Source: Caballeronia insecticola (GTDB taxonomy: Bacteria > Pseudomonadota > Gammaproteobacteria > Burkholderiales > Burkholderiaceae). From it: a DNA stretch of 64,000 nt. The position numbers were made by a program, and so were the translations under genes. This document shows, piece by piece, positions 28,406 to 37,397 of this stretch (within the stretch, counting starts at the first letter, position 1; each line of letters opens with the position of its first letter). Below the pieces are notes generated by a model. The model made no database searches and was not told the DNA's origin. It was given only the letters and a program-made list of their open reading frames with translations. The DNA is taken from NCBI RefSeq assembly GCF_000402035.1, contig NC_021294.1, positions 248,001 through 312,000 of the forward strand. Direction: 5' to 3'.

Positions 28406-30145
28406 ATGGCCGGTTTTTCCCGTACTTCGCTCGTTCCTTTCATTGTTGCATTCGGCGCTTTCGGGATCGCGACATCGCCCGGAGTCGAAGCCGCCGACGA
28501 AATCCAGAACACCAGCACGACTCAGGCATCGCCCGTGCCGACATCGCTGCGACCGATCTCCCAGCAGCAACTCGACTCCGCCGCAGGCGACAGCGCCTCG
28601 TGGCTGCACTCGAACGGCTCGTATGCCGAGACGCGCTATGCGCCCGCCACGCAGATCAACACATCGAACGTGGCGAAGCTGAAGCCTGCCTTCATCTTCC
28701 AGACCGCGGTGATGGAATCGATGGAAACCGCGCCGATCGTCTCGAACGGCGTCATGTTCCTCACTACGTCGTACAACCACGTCTACGCGATCGACGCGGT
28801 CACGGGCCGCGAATTCTGGCATTACAAGCACAAGATGGGGCCGGTCACGACCTTCTGCTGCGGCCCGAACAACCGCGGCGTGGCAATCTCCGGCAACCGC
28901 CTTTTCATGGGCACGCTCGACGCCAAGCTCGTCGCGCTCGACGCCAAAACGGGCAGCGTGCTCTGGTCGACGCAGATCGCCGATCCCGAACTCGGCTATT
29001 CGGAGACGATGGCGCCCGTCGTCATCGACGACAAAGTGCTGATCGGCACGAACGGCGGCGAGTACGGCATACGCGGCTTCGTCAAGGCGTTCGATGCGAA
29101 CTCGGGCCAGTTGCTGTGGACGTTCTACACGATTCCCGATACCGGCAGCGAGGGCGTGTGGGCCGAGAACGATGCCGTCGGCCGCAACATGAAGCGCGAT
29201 ATCGCGGCGGAGAAGCAGACGCTCGCGGAGAAGGGCGGCGAGTTCAACAAGACGCTCGGCGGCGGCGTGTGGATGGCGCCCGCCGTCGATCGCGCCACGC
29301 GCACGGTGTTCTTCGTGGTCGGCAATCCTTCGCCGGACCTCTACGGCGCAATTCGCCCCGGCGACAATCTTTATACCGATTCGCTCGTCGCCGTCGATCT
29401 CGATTCCGGCAAGTACAAGTGGCATTCGCAGTACATCGCGCACGACGTGTGGGATCTCGACGCGGTCAGCCCGCCGATTCTCATCGACGTGAAGGACAAG
29501 AACGGGCAGATGATTCCCGGCGTGATCCACGGCGGCAAGACCGGCTTCGTCTATGTCCACGATCGCCGCGACGGCCACCTGATTCGCGTGTCCGAGCCGA
29601 TGATCCCGCAGGAAGGCGTATGGACGCTGCCGACGGCGAACGGCGCGCGGATGCTGCCGGGCGCGAACGGCGGCGTCGAATGGTCGCCGATGGCCTTCAG
29701 TCCGAAGACGCGGCTGGCCTACGCGGCGAACCTGCATCAGCCAATGACGTATCAGGTCGAGGATGCGTCGTATCCGGGCGGCAAGCTGTGGCTCGGCGGC
29801 GCGTTCAAGGTGATTCCGTCCGAGCAGCAATGGGGCCGGCTGGTCGCGGTGAATGTCGATACCGGAAAGATCGCGTGGGGCTACAAGACGGATCAGCCGC
29901 TGATCGGCGGCGTGCTCGCGACGGCGGGCGGGCTCGTCTTCAACGGCGAAGGCAACGGCCTCTTCCGCGCCTTCGATGCCGCGAACGGCCGCAAGCTCTG
30001 GGAGTTCCAGTGCGGCGCGGGCGTCAATGCGCCGGCGGTGTCGTATATGGTGAACGGCAAGCAATACATCGCGGTGGCGGCGGGCGGGAATACGCAGCTC
30101 GACTTCAAGCGCGGCAACAGCCTGCTCGTGTTCGCGCTGCCTTGA
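28406..30145 (+). CDS. PQQ-dependent dehydrogenase, methanol/ethanol family
   Basis: A 579-residue periplasmic quinoprotein with an eight-bladed propeller. Signal peptide residues 1-29 (cleavage near VEAAD). The vicinal disulfide over PQQ is C151-C152 (FCCGPN). The metal ligands of this family are seen as E219 (GGEYGIRG), N307 (GNPSPDLYG) and catalytic D350 (HDVWDLD). D352, two residues later, is the extra Asp linked to lanthanide use in XoxF-type enzymes, though glucose dehydrogenases also have it. No heme domain is fused; electrons probably go to the cytochrome encoded eight bases downstream. It likely oxidises alcohols or aldehydes. PQQ synthesis genes are not in the window. Confidence 0.88.
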   Translation: MAGFSRTSLVPFIVAFGAFGIATSPGVEAADEIQNTSTTQASPVPTSLRPISQQQLDSAAGDSASWLHSNGSYAETRYAPATQINTSNVAKLKPAFIFQTAVMESMETAPIVSNGVMFLTTSYNHVYAIDAVTGREFWHYKHKMGPVTTFCCGPNNRGVAISGNRLFMGTLDAKLVALDAKTGSVLWSTQIADPELGYSETMAPVVIDDKVLIGTNGGEYGIRGFVKAFDANSGQLLWTFYTIPDTGSEGVWAENDAVGRNMKRDIAAEKQTLAEKGGEFNKTLGGGVWMAPAVDRATRTVFFVVGNPSPDLYGAIRPGDNLYTDSLVAVDLDSGKYKWHSQYIAHDVWDLDAVSPPILIDVKDKNGQMIPGVIHGGKTGFVYVHDRRDGHLIRVSEPMIPQEGVWTLPTANGARMLPGANGGVEWSPMAFSPKTRLAYAANLHQPMTYQVEDASYPGGKLWLGGAFKVIPSEQQWGRLVAVNVDTGKIAWGYKTDQPLIGGVLATAGGLVFNGEGNGLFRAFDAANGRKLWEFQCGAGVNAPAVSYMVNGKQYIAVAAGGNTQLDFKRGNSLLVFALP

Positions 30146-30153
30146 TTGCCTCG

Positions 30154-30762
30154 ATGACGACGCCTTCCCGACGCCTGCGCGTGTGGCTCGTCTACGCGCT
30201 GTGGATTGTCGTGTGCCTGTTGCTGTCGCTGCCGTTGCGCTCGCGCGCCGATGCGCAGGCAGGCGCCGCGAAGGCCGCCGTGTGCTCGGCGTGCCACGGC
30301 CTGACGGGCAACTCGACTACGGCCGACTATCCGTCGCTCGCGGGTCAGACCTCGCGCTACATCTACTTGCAGTTGCGCGACTTCAAGGCCGGCCGTCGCA
30401 GCGATCCGCGCATGTCGCCGATGGCCGCGAATCTCTCGCCCGACGACATGCACGATCTCGCCGATTACTTCGCCGCGCAGAAGCCCACGGCCACCGATTT
30501 CAAGGCGGACCCGGTGAAAGTGGCGGCGGGCCAGAAAAAGTCCGAGGAGATTCTCTGCACGATGTGCCATCTCGGCGGCTTCTCCGGCCAGAACGAGATT
30601 CCGCGCGTGGCGGGCCAGCAATACGCGTATATCGTGAAACAGTTGCAGGATTTTCGGGCACGCAAGCGCACCAACGACGCGGGCAACATGACGAGCGTGT
30701 CGAAGAATCTGACGGACGAGGATATCGAGAATCTGGCGAACTACGTCGCGAATCTGCAATGA
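30154..30762 (+). CDS. Diheme cytochrome c (c4-like)
   Basis: A 202-residue protein with an N-terminal hydrophobic segment (about 10-27) that may be cleaved or anchor it in the inner membrane. There are two heme c sites, CSACH (44-48) and CTMCH (135-139), in two homologous halves, each with downstream methionines as axial ligand candidates. This is the cytochrome c4/c553 layout. Its start is eight bases after the PQQ dehydrogenase stop, so it is the natural electron acceptor linking that enzyme to the respiratory chain. Confidence 0.9.
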   Translation: MTTPSRRLRVWLVYALWIVVCLLLSLPLRSRADAQAGAAKAAVCSACHGLTGNSTTADYPSLAGQTSRYIYLQLRDFKAGRRSDPRMSPMAANLSPDDMHDLADYFAAQKPTATDFKADPVKVAAGQKKSEEILCTMCHLGGFSGQNEIPRVAGQQYAYIVKQLQDFRARKRTNDAGNMTSVSKNLTDEDIENLANYVANLQ

Positions 30763-30787
30763 CGCATCACGAAGGCGGCTCATAACG

Positions 30788-31432
30788 ATGACAAGAATTC
30801 TCCGCTGCGGCCTGCTCGCACTGCTTTTTTCGATGACCGCGCACGCGGAACCCGACGCCTATGCGCTCAACGAACGCTTGCTCGGCGCCACGCGCGACGG
30901 CGATCAGGCGGCGGTCACGCGTCTGCTCGACGAAGGCGCGTCGATCGATTCGCGCAACCGCATCGGCGACACGCCGCTCATCAGCGCCTGCAAGAAGGGG
31001 CTGACGCCGATGGCGCGCATGCTGATCGAGCGCGGCGCGAACGTGAGCCAGGCGGACGTACAGGGCATCACGCCGCTGATGGCCGCGGCCTTCGACGGCA
31101 ACGACGAAATCGCCGCGCTGCTGCTCGCGCACCACGCGGATGTCGCCGCGACCGACCGCGTCGGCAAGACCGCGATGGAATATGCGGCCGGGCGCGGGCA
31201 TACGGCCATCGTCAAACGGCTGCTCGATGCGGGCGTCGATGTCAACGCGGCGTATCGCAATCATCTGACCGCGCTCATGTGGGCCGCGGGCTACGATCAG
31301 CAGGAGACGGCGTCGATGCTGCTCGCGCGCGGCGCCCGGCGCGATCTGCGCGATGATCGCGGCATGACCGCGAAGGATATCGCCGAGCGCACCGGGTCGG
31401 CGCACGTCGCCGCTTTGTTGTCGAACGGCTGA
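30788..31432 (+). CDS. Exported ankyrin-repeat protein
   Basis: A 214-residue protein with a signal peptide (cleavage at AHAE, about residue 20) and five ankyrin repeats, e.g. IGDTPLISACKKGLTPMARM, QGITPLMAAAFDGNDEIAAL, and HLTALMWAAGYDQQETASML, each followed by the L-L-x-x-G-A/H-x-V/D pattern. It is a periplasmic protein-binding scaffold. Third gene in line with the PQQ dehydrogenase and cytochrome (25-bp gap), so it may stabilise or activate that pair. Its stop faces the DUF1501 gene. Confidence 0.87.
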   Translation: MTRILRCGLLALLFSMTAHAEPDAYALNERLLGATRDGDQAAVTRLLDEGASIDSRNRIGDTPLISACKKGLTPMARMLIERGANVSQADVQGITPLMAAAFDGNDEIAALLLAHHADVAATDRVGKTAMEYAAGRGHTAIVKRLLDAGVDVNAAYRNHLTALMWAAGYDQQETASMLLARGARRDLRDDRGMTAKDIAERTGSAHVAALLSNG

Positions 31433-31442
31433 CGCACGCGCA

Positions 31443-32600
31443 TCAAATTCTGAGAATTCGTTGTCCGAAGCGTTGGTTGCGTTGGCTGCTCGCATCGGGA
31501 AAGAGCGTCGCGCCGACGCGCTGCGGGTCCAGCCCGAAGGTTTCGCCGGCTGCGCTCGCGATCACGGCATCGAGCCCGGTGGTCGGCCGCAGATCGCGGG
31601 CCTGATACAGCGATGCGTTCGCGAGTCCCGGCCAGTCCGCGAGCACGCGTCCGCCCGCAACCGAACCGCCGACGATCATCGCCGCCGACCCCGTGCCGTG
31701 ATCCGTGCCGCCCGTGCCGTTCGCCGCCGCCGTGCGGCCGAACTCGGTGGCGACCACCACCGTGGTTTGCGCCCAGTGTTCGCCGAGCCCGTCGCGCAGG
31801 GCGGCGAGCATCGTGTCGAGCGCCTTCAGTTGCGCGGCGAGACGCGGATTCTGCGCGCTGTGCGTGTCCCAGCCGCCGGTCTCGATCATCGCGATGCGCG
31901 GGCCGTCCGGCTTGCTCAGAAAGCCCGCCGCGAGCTTGCCGAGGCTCGCCGGGTCCTGACGCGCGCCCGCGTCGGCGGCGAGGCCGCGCGCCTGCATCGC
32001 GGCGTCCCACAGCGGATGCAGTTGCGCATCGCCCGCGTAGAGCTGCGAGACGCGCGCGATCAGGTCGTCGGGCGCCTGCGGCAACGACGACGGCGCATAC
32101 GACGTCACGTCCGCGCGCCCGCGCAGCGCGAGCGGCACGGTGGGCGCGAACGCGACGGCGTCGGTGCGCGGTGCGGGCAGCATCGAGAGCAGGCGGTTCA
32201 GCCAGCCATCCTTCAGCCGATACGGCGCGTCGCCGCCGGTTTCGAGCACGTTCTGGCCGTCGAAATGCGAACGCTCGCGATACGGCGACGCCACCGCGTG
32301 CACGAACAACGCCTGCTTGTCGGCATACATCTGCGCGGTGGCTTTCAGCGACGGATGCAGCGCGAAGGTGCCGTCCAGCTTCGTGGCCGTGGCGGCATCG
32401 ATGGCGAGCGGCCCGCGCAGCGCCGCGTAAGCGGGATCGGCGTAAGGCACGACGATGTTCAGGCCGTCTGCCGCGCCGCGCTGGATCACGAACACGAAGC
32501 GGCGTTGCGTTTCAGCGGATGCGAGCACGAGTTGCGGCGCGACGAGCATCGCGCCGGCGCTTGCGCCCGCGCACAACAGGAATTGGCGACGCGTCAGCAT
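31443..32600 (-). CDS. DUF1501 exported protein (sulfatase-like fold)
   Basis: A 385-residue protein with a twin-arginine-like signal (MLTRRQFLLCAGASAG). The DUF1501 pattern is visible as FVFVIQRGAADGLNIVVPY, SHFDGQNVLETG, METGGWDTHS-type segment IETGGWDTHSAQ and VVVATEFGRTAAANGTGGTDHG, giving histidine/aspartate clusters as in alkaline-phosphatase superfamily enzymes. Exported in folded form is likely. It is second in an operon with the DUF1800 gene (four bases apart). The pair is widespread in Gram-negatives with no firmly known role. Confidence 0.88.
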   Translation of the reverse strand: MLTRRQFLLCAGASAGAMLVAPQLVLASAETQRRFVFVIQRGAADGLNIVVPYADPAYAALRGPLAIDAATATKLDGTFALHPSLKATAQMYADKQALFVHAVASPYRERSHFDGQNVLETGGDAPYRLKDGWLNRLLSMLPAPRTDAVAFAPTVPLALRGRADVTSYAPSSLPQAPDDLIARVSQLYAGDAQLHPLWDAAMQARGLAADAGARQDPASLGKLAAGFLSKPDGPRIAMIETGGWDTHSAQNPRLAAQLKALDTMLAALRDGLGEHWAQTTVVVATEFGRTAAANGTGGTDHGTGSAAMIVGGSVAGGRVLADWPGLANASLYQARDLRPTTGLDAVIASAAGETFGLDPQRVGATLFPDASSQRNQRFGQRILRI

Positions 32601-32604
32601 GGGT

Positions 32605-34026
32605 TCATCTCCTCAGAAAATCGGGCGACACGAGCAGCAGGGCGAGCGCGGTCGGTGCGCTTTCGGCGCGTGCCACGGCGCTCGCGGTCGCATCCGACAG
32701 CGAGCCCGCGAGCAGTTGCGGGCCGAGCGCGCGGGCGTCGAGCGTGTCGCCCGTGCGCGCGGCGAAGCGCTGCGCCAGCTCGACGCGGCGCACGAGCGCA
32801 TCGGGCGCGGCCCAGCTTGCGGCGACATCGTCGAATCCGGCGGGCGAGCCCGGACGCCAGACCTGCTGGCCCAGTTGCGTGAGCAGCGGCGCGGCGCGCA
32901 CGCCTTGCAGATCGGTGCGGCCGAGCCCGCGCAGCGACGAAATCGTCCAGTCCCACGGCGTCTTGAATTTGGCGGGCGCGGTGGGCCTTGAAGCGGGCCA
33001 CGCGTCGGGGGCATCGACGAGCGCGCGATACACCGACGGCAGATCGCCGCCAGTATTGCTGAATACGTCGGCGAGCCGCTCGACGAGCGCGGGCGGCGGC
33101 GTATCCGCGACGAAGTGGCGCGCGAGCTTTTCCGCGACGTGATGCGCCGTCGCGCGCGCGTTCGCCAGATCGTGCAGCACGGCGAGCGGCTGCGCTTCGT
33201 TCGCTTGTGCGTATTGCGTGCCCATCACGGTTCGCGTGCCCGGCTCGTGCAGACGCGGACGAAACACGAACTGGCCGGGCGGCGTTGGATCTTTCGTGGC
33301 GTTCGCTGTCATTGCGCCGAGACTCCAGCCGGTGAGTGCGCGCGCAAACTCGGTCACGTCGGCTTGCGTGTAGCCGCTGCGTACGCCGAGCGTATGAAGC
33401 TCCATGATTTCACGCGCGAGGTTTTCATTGAGGCCGCGCTTGGCTTGGGGATCGCGCATTGCGGCGCGTTCGGCGGCCGGGCTGTCCGGACCGACGGAGC
33501 GCGGCTGATCCAGAAAAATCTGCATCGCGGGATGCCGTTCGGCGGCGACCAGCATGTCCTCGAAGCGCCCGAGCACGTGCGGGCGGATCGCCTCGTTTTC
33601 GAACGAGCCGGCCAGCATCGCGACGGGCGGCTTCTCGATCGACACCGCGAAGTGATTCGCCCAGAAATGCACCAGCCGTTCGATGAAAGGCGCAGGCGTG
33701 ACCAGCGCGCTTGTCACGCGCGCATCGACGGCGCTGCGGTAGACATCGCGAATCTGCTCGGCGTATTGCTTGCGCACGGCGGGCTTGTCGGCGTCGGTCG
33801 CGTCGCGCAGTGCGCGTTGACGTTCGGCGAACTGCGCGGCGAGCGCGGCGCTCGACGGCTGGCCGCTCAAGGCCGGCGGCAACGCCTGATAGCCGCCGCG
33901 TTGCGGATCGGTCTGCGCGGCGAGCCAGCCGCGCGGATCGTCGGGCAGCGGCTCGCCCGGACGCGCGCCGAGTCCGAAACGGTTCACCGCGATGGCGGCG
34001 GGAGAAAGTTGCGGCGCCTGGGCCAT
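32605..34026 (-). CDS. DUF1800 family protein
   Basis: A 473-residue, largely helical protein. DUF1800 landmarks: AAIAVNRFGLGARPGEP at the N-terminus, ERLVHFWANHFAVS near residue 145, NENLAREIMELHTLGVRSGYTQADVTEFARALTGWS near 245 and HHVAEKLARHFVADTPP near 335. No clear Sec signal. It always pairs with DUF1501, as here. The role is unknown; some pairs are linked to extracellular polysaccharide or calcium-binding surface proteins, which I cannot confirm here. Confidence 0.88.
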   Translation of the reverse strand: MAQAPQLSPAAIAVNRFGLGARPGEPLPDDPRGWLAAQTDPQRGGYQALPPALSGQPSSAALAAQFAERQRALRDATDADKPAVRKQYAEQIRDVYRSAVDARVTSALVTPAPFIERLVHFWANHFAVSIEKPPVAMLAGSFENEAIRPHVLGRFEDMLVAAERHPAMQIFLDQPRSVGPDSPAAERAAMRDPQAKRGLNENLAREIMELHTLGVRSGYTQADVTEFARALTGWSLGAMTANATKDPTPPGQFVFRPRLHEPGTRTVMGTQYAQANEAQPLAVLHDLANARATAHHVAEKLARHFVADTPPPALVERLADVFSNTGGDLPSVYRALVDAPDAWPASRPTAPAKFKTPWDWTISSLRGLGRTDLQGVRAAPLLTQLGQQVWRPGSPAGFDDVAASWAAPDALVRRVELAQRFAARTGDTLDARALGPQLLAGSLSDATASAVARAESAPTALALLLVSPDFLRR

Positions 34027-34212
34027 GTCATGCTCCGTGTTGCAGCGGACGATGTTGGGGTCTGTTCACATATAACGGCCATGCGACGCGCGACACCGCA
34101 ATGCGGCCGACCCTGACTTAAATACATAGCCAGGGGCAATGCATGGCCGATTTAAAGGCGAGCAGACCTTGGGTTAAACGCGCGAGCACGCGCAATCCGT
34201 CGCGCGGAATCG

Positions 34213-34710
34213 TCATGGCGACGGCCGGGATGGCTGCAGCCGTTCATCGGGCGGAAGGGCGCGCAACGGACCGTAACGCTCCATCGCGCCGACGAGCTTC
34301 AGTCGTTCATCGGGCGTGAGCGTGGCCGCGAAATCCGCCACCGTGCCTTCGATGCGCGCCCGCAGCGCCACGTCCGCCTCGCGCGTGCGGGAGAGGGCGT
34401 CGTCGAGCGCTTTCCGGTCGAAGTCCGGCGCCGCGAGCGCATGCGCCAGATCGATGCGCCCGTCGCGCGCATCGCGAATCAGCGGCAGGCTTTCGCGCCG
34501 GGTCTTGCGCAATGCGTCGCGCAGTTGCTGCTGACGCGCCGCGGAAAGATCGGCCGCGGCGAAGCGTATGCCGCGTTGCTGCGCGGCTTCCGTGCGCTTA
34601 TGCGCGAGCGGTCCGGACAGCCAGTAAGCGCCGCCCGCGATCGACCCGGCCAGAAACACGTTCAGCACGAGCGACACCACGGCGACCGTCTTCAACGTGC
34701 GGGGGCTCAT
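34213..34710 (-). CDS. Periplasmic heavy-metal-sensor-like protein (CnrX/CpxP type)
   Basis: A 165-residue protein with one N-terminal membrane segment (VAVVSLVLNVFLAGSIAGGAYW) and a helical periplasmic domain with LSAARQQQLRDALRKTRRES and FAATLTPDERLKLVGAMERYG, the LTxxQ-like halves of the CpxP/CnrX/ZraP fold. The histidine/methionine metal ligands of CnrX are not evident, so the signal may be envelope stress rather than metal. Its ATG overlaps the preceding gene's stop (ATGA). Third gene of a sigma / membrane-protein / sensor module. Confidence 0.78.
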   Translation of the reverse strand: MSPRTLKTVAVVSLVLNVFLAGSIAGGAYWLSGPLAHKRTEAAQQRGIRFAAADLSAARQQQLRDALRKTRRESLPLIRDARDGRIDLAHALAAPDFDRKALDDALSRTREADVALRARIEGTVADFAATLTPDERLKLVGAMERYGPLRALPPDERLQPSRPSP

Positions 34711-35153
34711 TGATCGCTCCAGTCGGAAGAGGCGCCGCCGAAAGCCGTGTTCGACCACGACTGCTCGAGCCAGCCATGCGGATGATCGGCGGGCGCGGGC
34801 GCGAGCAGCGAAACCAGCAGCGCGCCCGCCGCGACGCCCGCCGCGCCCGCGCCGACGAAGCCCGCGCCCGAAAACCAGATGCGCGGCCGACGCCAGAACG
34901 GACGCTTGGACGATGTCGATGACGTCGGCAGCGGCGCCGAATCGACGATGCGGCGCGCGAACTCCGGACGCGGCGCCGCGACGGCGTGCGCGTCGAGCAT
35001 GCCGTCGAGCGCGCGGGCTTCGGCGAGCGCGGCGAGTGCCCGGGCATCGCCTGCATGGATGAGCGCGAGCGCCGCATCGCGCTCCTGCGCCGGCCAGCGT
35101 TCCGGCGATGCGCCGTAAGCCTCGGTGATGTGGCGAAATCGTTCGGGTGTCAT
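34707..35153 (-). CDS. Putative anti-sigma-factor-like membrane protein
   Basis: A 148-residue protein with a soluble N-terminal part (about 1-85, starting MTPERFRHITEAYG), one transmembrane segment (AGFVGAGAAGVAAGALLVSLL) and a short C-terminal tail. This is the topology of an anti-sigma factor that holds an ECF sigma factor in the cytoplasm and reads a periplasmic signal. It overlaps the sigma gene by four bases and the sensor gene by four bases. No zinc-binding H-x3-C-x2-C motif is present. The function is inferred from context. Confidence 0.68.
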   Translation of the reverse strand: MTPERFRHITEAYGASPERWPAQERDAALALIHAGDARALAALAEARALDGMLDAHAVAAPRPEFARRIVDSAPLPTSSTSSKRPFWRRPRIWFSGAGFVGAGAAGVAAGALLVSLLAPAPADHPHGWLEQSWSNTAFGGASSDWSDQ

Positions 35154-35728
35154 CGGAAGTCCTTCGGGGCATCGCCGCCGGGTCTTGCGGGTTCCGCGAG
35201 CGCGGCTCTCAGATTGCGGCGCGCGCGGGCGAGCAGGCTTTCGAGCGCCTCGACGCTCACGCCCATCAGCGTCGCGGCTTCCGCGTTCGGCAGTTCCTGG
35301 TAGTACTGCAGCACGAGCGCCTCGCGCTGGCGCGCCGGCAACGTCGCGAGCGCCGCCTGAATGCGCGCGTTGGCGTGCGCCGTGTCGAGACGTTCATCGG
35401 GAAGCGGGGCGAGATCGGCCTGCTCCGGAAGTTCGTCGGACACGCTCGTCTCGCGACGGCGCCGCAAGCGGTCGTAGCAGAGATTGAGCGTCACGCGATG
35501 CAGCCACGTGTCGAAGCGCGCCGCGCCGGGCCGCCACGCCGGCGCGACTTTCCAGATGCGCATGAAGGCTTCCTGAGCCACGTCGTCGGCCTCGTCGCGG
35601 TCGCCGAGCATGCGGGCCGCGAGCGCGACGATGCGCGGAAGCTTGCGCGCGACGATCTCGCGGACGGCTCCCGGTTCCCGATTGCCGACGCGGGCAATGA
35701 GCGCGGTATCCGGATCTTCTTCGTTCAA
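35150..35728 (-). CDS. ECF-subfamily RNA polymerase sigma factor
   Basis: A 192-residue sigma factor with region 2 at about 20-95 (AARMLGDRDEADDVAQEAFMRIWK, then FDTWLHRVTLNLCYDRLRRR) and region 4 at about 120-180 (ALATLPARQREALVLQYYQEL and MGVSVEALESLLARARRNLR). It begins with TTG at 35728 (no strong ribosome site seen), first in a three-gene chain with ATGA overlaps. It likely directs transcription of envelope-stress or redox genes, including possibly the YXWGXW protein and lipoprotein genes just upstream on the same strand. Confidence 0.9.
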   Translation of the reverse strand: MNEEDPDTALIARVGNREPGAVREIVARKLPRIVALAARMLGDRDEADDVAQEAFMRIWKVAPAWRPGAARFDTWLHRVTLNLCYDRLRRRRETSVSDELPEQADLAPLPDERLDTAHANARIQAALATLPARQREALVLQYYQELPNAEAATLMGVSVEALESLLARARRNLRAALAEPARPGGDAPKDFR

Positions 35729-35800
35729 TGTGATGTCGGGGTTCGTTGCGCATGTCGAACTGCTCGCGAGGCGGGCGGCTCGCCTCGCTCGTCCGCGTTC

Positions 35801-35908
35801 TCAATAAACGACGACCGGCCCGCGATAGTAGGCCGGATGCGCGGGATACACGACGCACCCGGCGAGCGTCCCGGCGACGAGCGCCGCGGCGAGCAATGTT
35901 TTCAGCAT
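35801..35908 (-). CDS. Very small lipoprotein
   Basis: A 35-residue frame with a lipoprotein signal (MLKTLLAAALVAGTLAGC), lipid-accepting C18, and a short mature peptide rich in Tyr, Pro and Val ending in VVVY. Similar tiny lipoproteins are often annotated near YXWGXW proteins in Burkholderia. It lies 72 bp upstream of the sigma gene and 52 bp downstream of the YXWGXW gene on the same strand. Confidence 0.55.
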   Translation of the reverse strand: MLKTLLAAALVAGTLAGCVVYPAHPAYYRGPVVVY

Positions 35909-35960
35909 GATGAGCCACTCCGGTTCGGCGTTGCGGGTTTCCTGCGTGGACCGAACGCCA

Positions 35961-36281
35961 TCACGCCCAGTGCCCTTCGATCCAGCGCCAGTTCGGGCCG
36001 CGCTGCGCCCAGTGTCCCGGCACCCAGCGATAGCCCGCGCGCACCGGCCGCCAGTGGCCCGCCGCCCAGACATAGCGTCCATGGTCCCAGCGCCAGTGGC
36101 CCGGGTCCCACGCATAGCCCGCGCGCATGGGCGGCGGCGGTTCGACGCGCGGCGGCGGCGGCGCGGACGGCGCGACGACAATAACCTGCGCCTGTGCAGG
36201 CGCGCTGTGCAACGCGGCGCAGGAAAGGACCAATGCGGGTGCGAGAACGGCTGCGGCGAAGGCCGCGCGTGTATTTGTCAT
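35961..36281 (-). CDS. YXWGXW repeat-containing exported protein
   Basis: A 106-residue protein with a signal peptide (core FAAAVLAPALVLSCAALHSA, ending near AQAQ), a proline-rich linker (VAPSAPPPPRVEPPPP) and four repeats of a W/Y-x-P/A-G-H-W type unit (GYAWDPGHWRW, YVWAAGHWRP, YRWVPGHWAQ, WRWIEGHWA). These repeats define the YXWGXW/WxxGxW family of periplasmic or outer-membrane proteins of unknown function. It is likely part of the envelope-stress set beside the ECF sigma factor. Confidence 0.82.
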   Translation of the reverse strand: MTNTRAAFAAAVLAPALVLSCAALHSAPAQAQVIVVAPSAPPPPRVEPPPPMRAGYAWDPGHWRWDHGRYVWAAGHWRPVRAGYRWVPGHWAQRGPNWRWIEGHWA

Positions 36282-36376
36282 GACGTGTCTCGTCGATTCA
36301 GGGTTGCGACGAAAACTTGAACGCGGCGTCGCGCGATTTTCCGTCGCGGGATGCGCGCCGAATGTGTAACGAGTTT

Positions 36377-37303
36377 TTACGCAAACGCGTCCAGACCATC
36401 GACGAGACGCTTCGCGAGGCGCGGCTGTCGCAGTTGTTCGATCCACCATTGCAGCGCGCGGCCTTCGTGATCGCCGCGCCACGCGACATACAGCACGTTC
36501 GGCTCGCGTGGATCGGCGGTGTCTTTTTCGACGAGATCGCCCCGCGCAAGCAACGCCTCCACGCGACGACGCGGCACCCAGCCCGTGCCGAGCCCTTGCC
36601 GCTGCGCGAGAATCTTCGCGCGCATGCTGGGCACCGCCAGCGCCGCCTGGCCGCCGAGCACACCGTACGCGCGGCCCGCCGAACGCGACGAATCCGCCAC
36701 CACCACGGCGCGATGCGCGGCGATCTGCTCGCGCTTGAGCGGCCCCTTCTCCTTCGCGAGCGGATGACGCGGCGAGACCGCGAACACCCATTGCATCACG
36801 CCGAGTTCGAACCAGCGCAGGCCGGGAATCGCGGGCGGCTCGTTGGTCGCGCCGACGATGAGATCCGCGCGGCCGTCGCGCAACGCTTCCCACGTGCCGC
36901 TCAGCACTTCGTGCGTGATGCGTAGCGAGACGCCGGAGCCGAGCGCATCGAAGGTCTGCACGACTGGCAGGAGCGTCTCGAATTCGAGGATTTCGTCGCA
37001 GACGATCCACAGCCTGTCCTCCCAGCCGCTCGCGATCTGCTTCACGCGTTGCGCGAGGCGCGAGACGTCGAGCATCAGCCGTGCGGCTTCGTCGGCGAGC
37101 AGATGACCGGCCGGCGTGAGTTGCAGCCGATAGCGGCGCCGGTCGAAGAGCAGTGCGTCGAAGCGCGTTTCGAGTTGCCGGGCCGCATGCGAGACCGTCG
37201 ATGGCGCCTTGCCGAGCCGCGCCGCCGCGCGCGACAGGCTGCCGGTTTCGCGGATCGCGTCGAGCAGGGACAGTTCTTCCTCTGACAACATGTTCGACTC
37301 CAT
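36377..37303 (-). CDS. LysR-family transcriptional regulator
   Basis: A 308-residue regulator with the winged helix-turn-helix at residues 7-65 (LLDAIRETGSLSRAAARLGK, STVSHAARQLETRF, LLFDRRRYRLQLTPAG) and a periplasmic-binding-protein-like effector domain from about 92. It is divergent from the epoxide-hydrolase-like gene with 94 bp between starts, the normal arrangement for a LysR regulator and its target. Confidence 0.9.
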   Translation of the reverse strand: MESNMLSEEELSLLDAIRETGSLSRAAARLGKAPSTVSHAARQLETRFDALLFDRRRYRLQLTPAGHLLADEAARLMLDVSRLAQRVKQIASGWEDRLWIVCDEILEFETLLPVVQTFDALGSGVSLRITHEVLSGTWEALRDGRADLIVGATNEPPAIPGLRWFELGVMQWVFAVSPRHPLAKEKGPLKREQIAAHRAVVVADSSRSAGRAYGVLGGQAALAVPSMRAKILAQRQGLGTGWVPRRRVEALLARGDLVEKDTADPREPNVLYVAWRGDHEGRALQWWIEQLRQPRLAKRLVDGLDAFA

Positions 37304-37397
37304 CGAACGAGTTCAACGCCCCGATCGTACGGCAAAGGCGCCGTTGCGGTCCAACATGAAGTCATCGGTCAAACCAAACCTTCGATGGAGCAGAACG

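Noticed and set aside
28406..30145. Naming the PQQ dehydrogenase xoxF or exaF
   Set aside because: The second aspartate alone is not decisive because glucose-type quinoproteins also have it; no xoxJ/xoxG or pqq genes are in the window.
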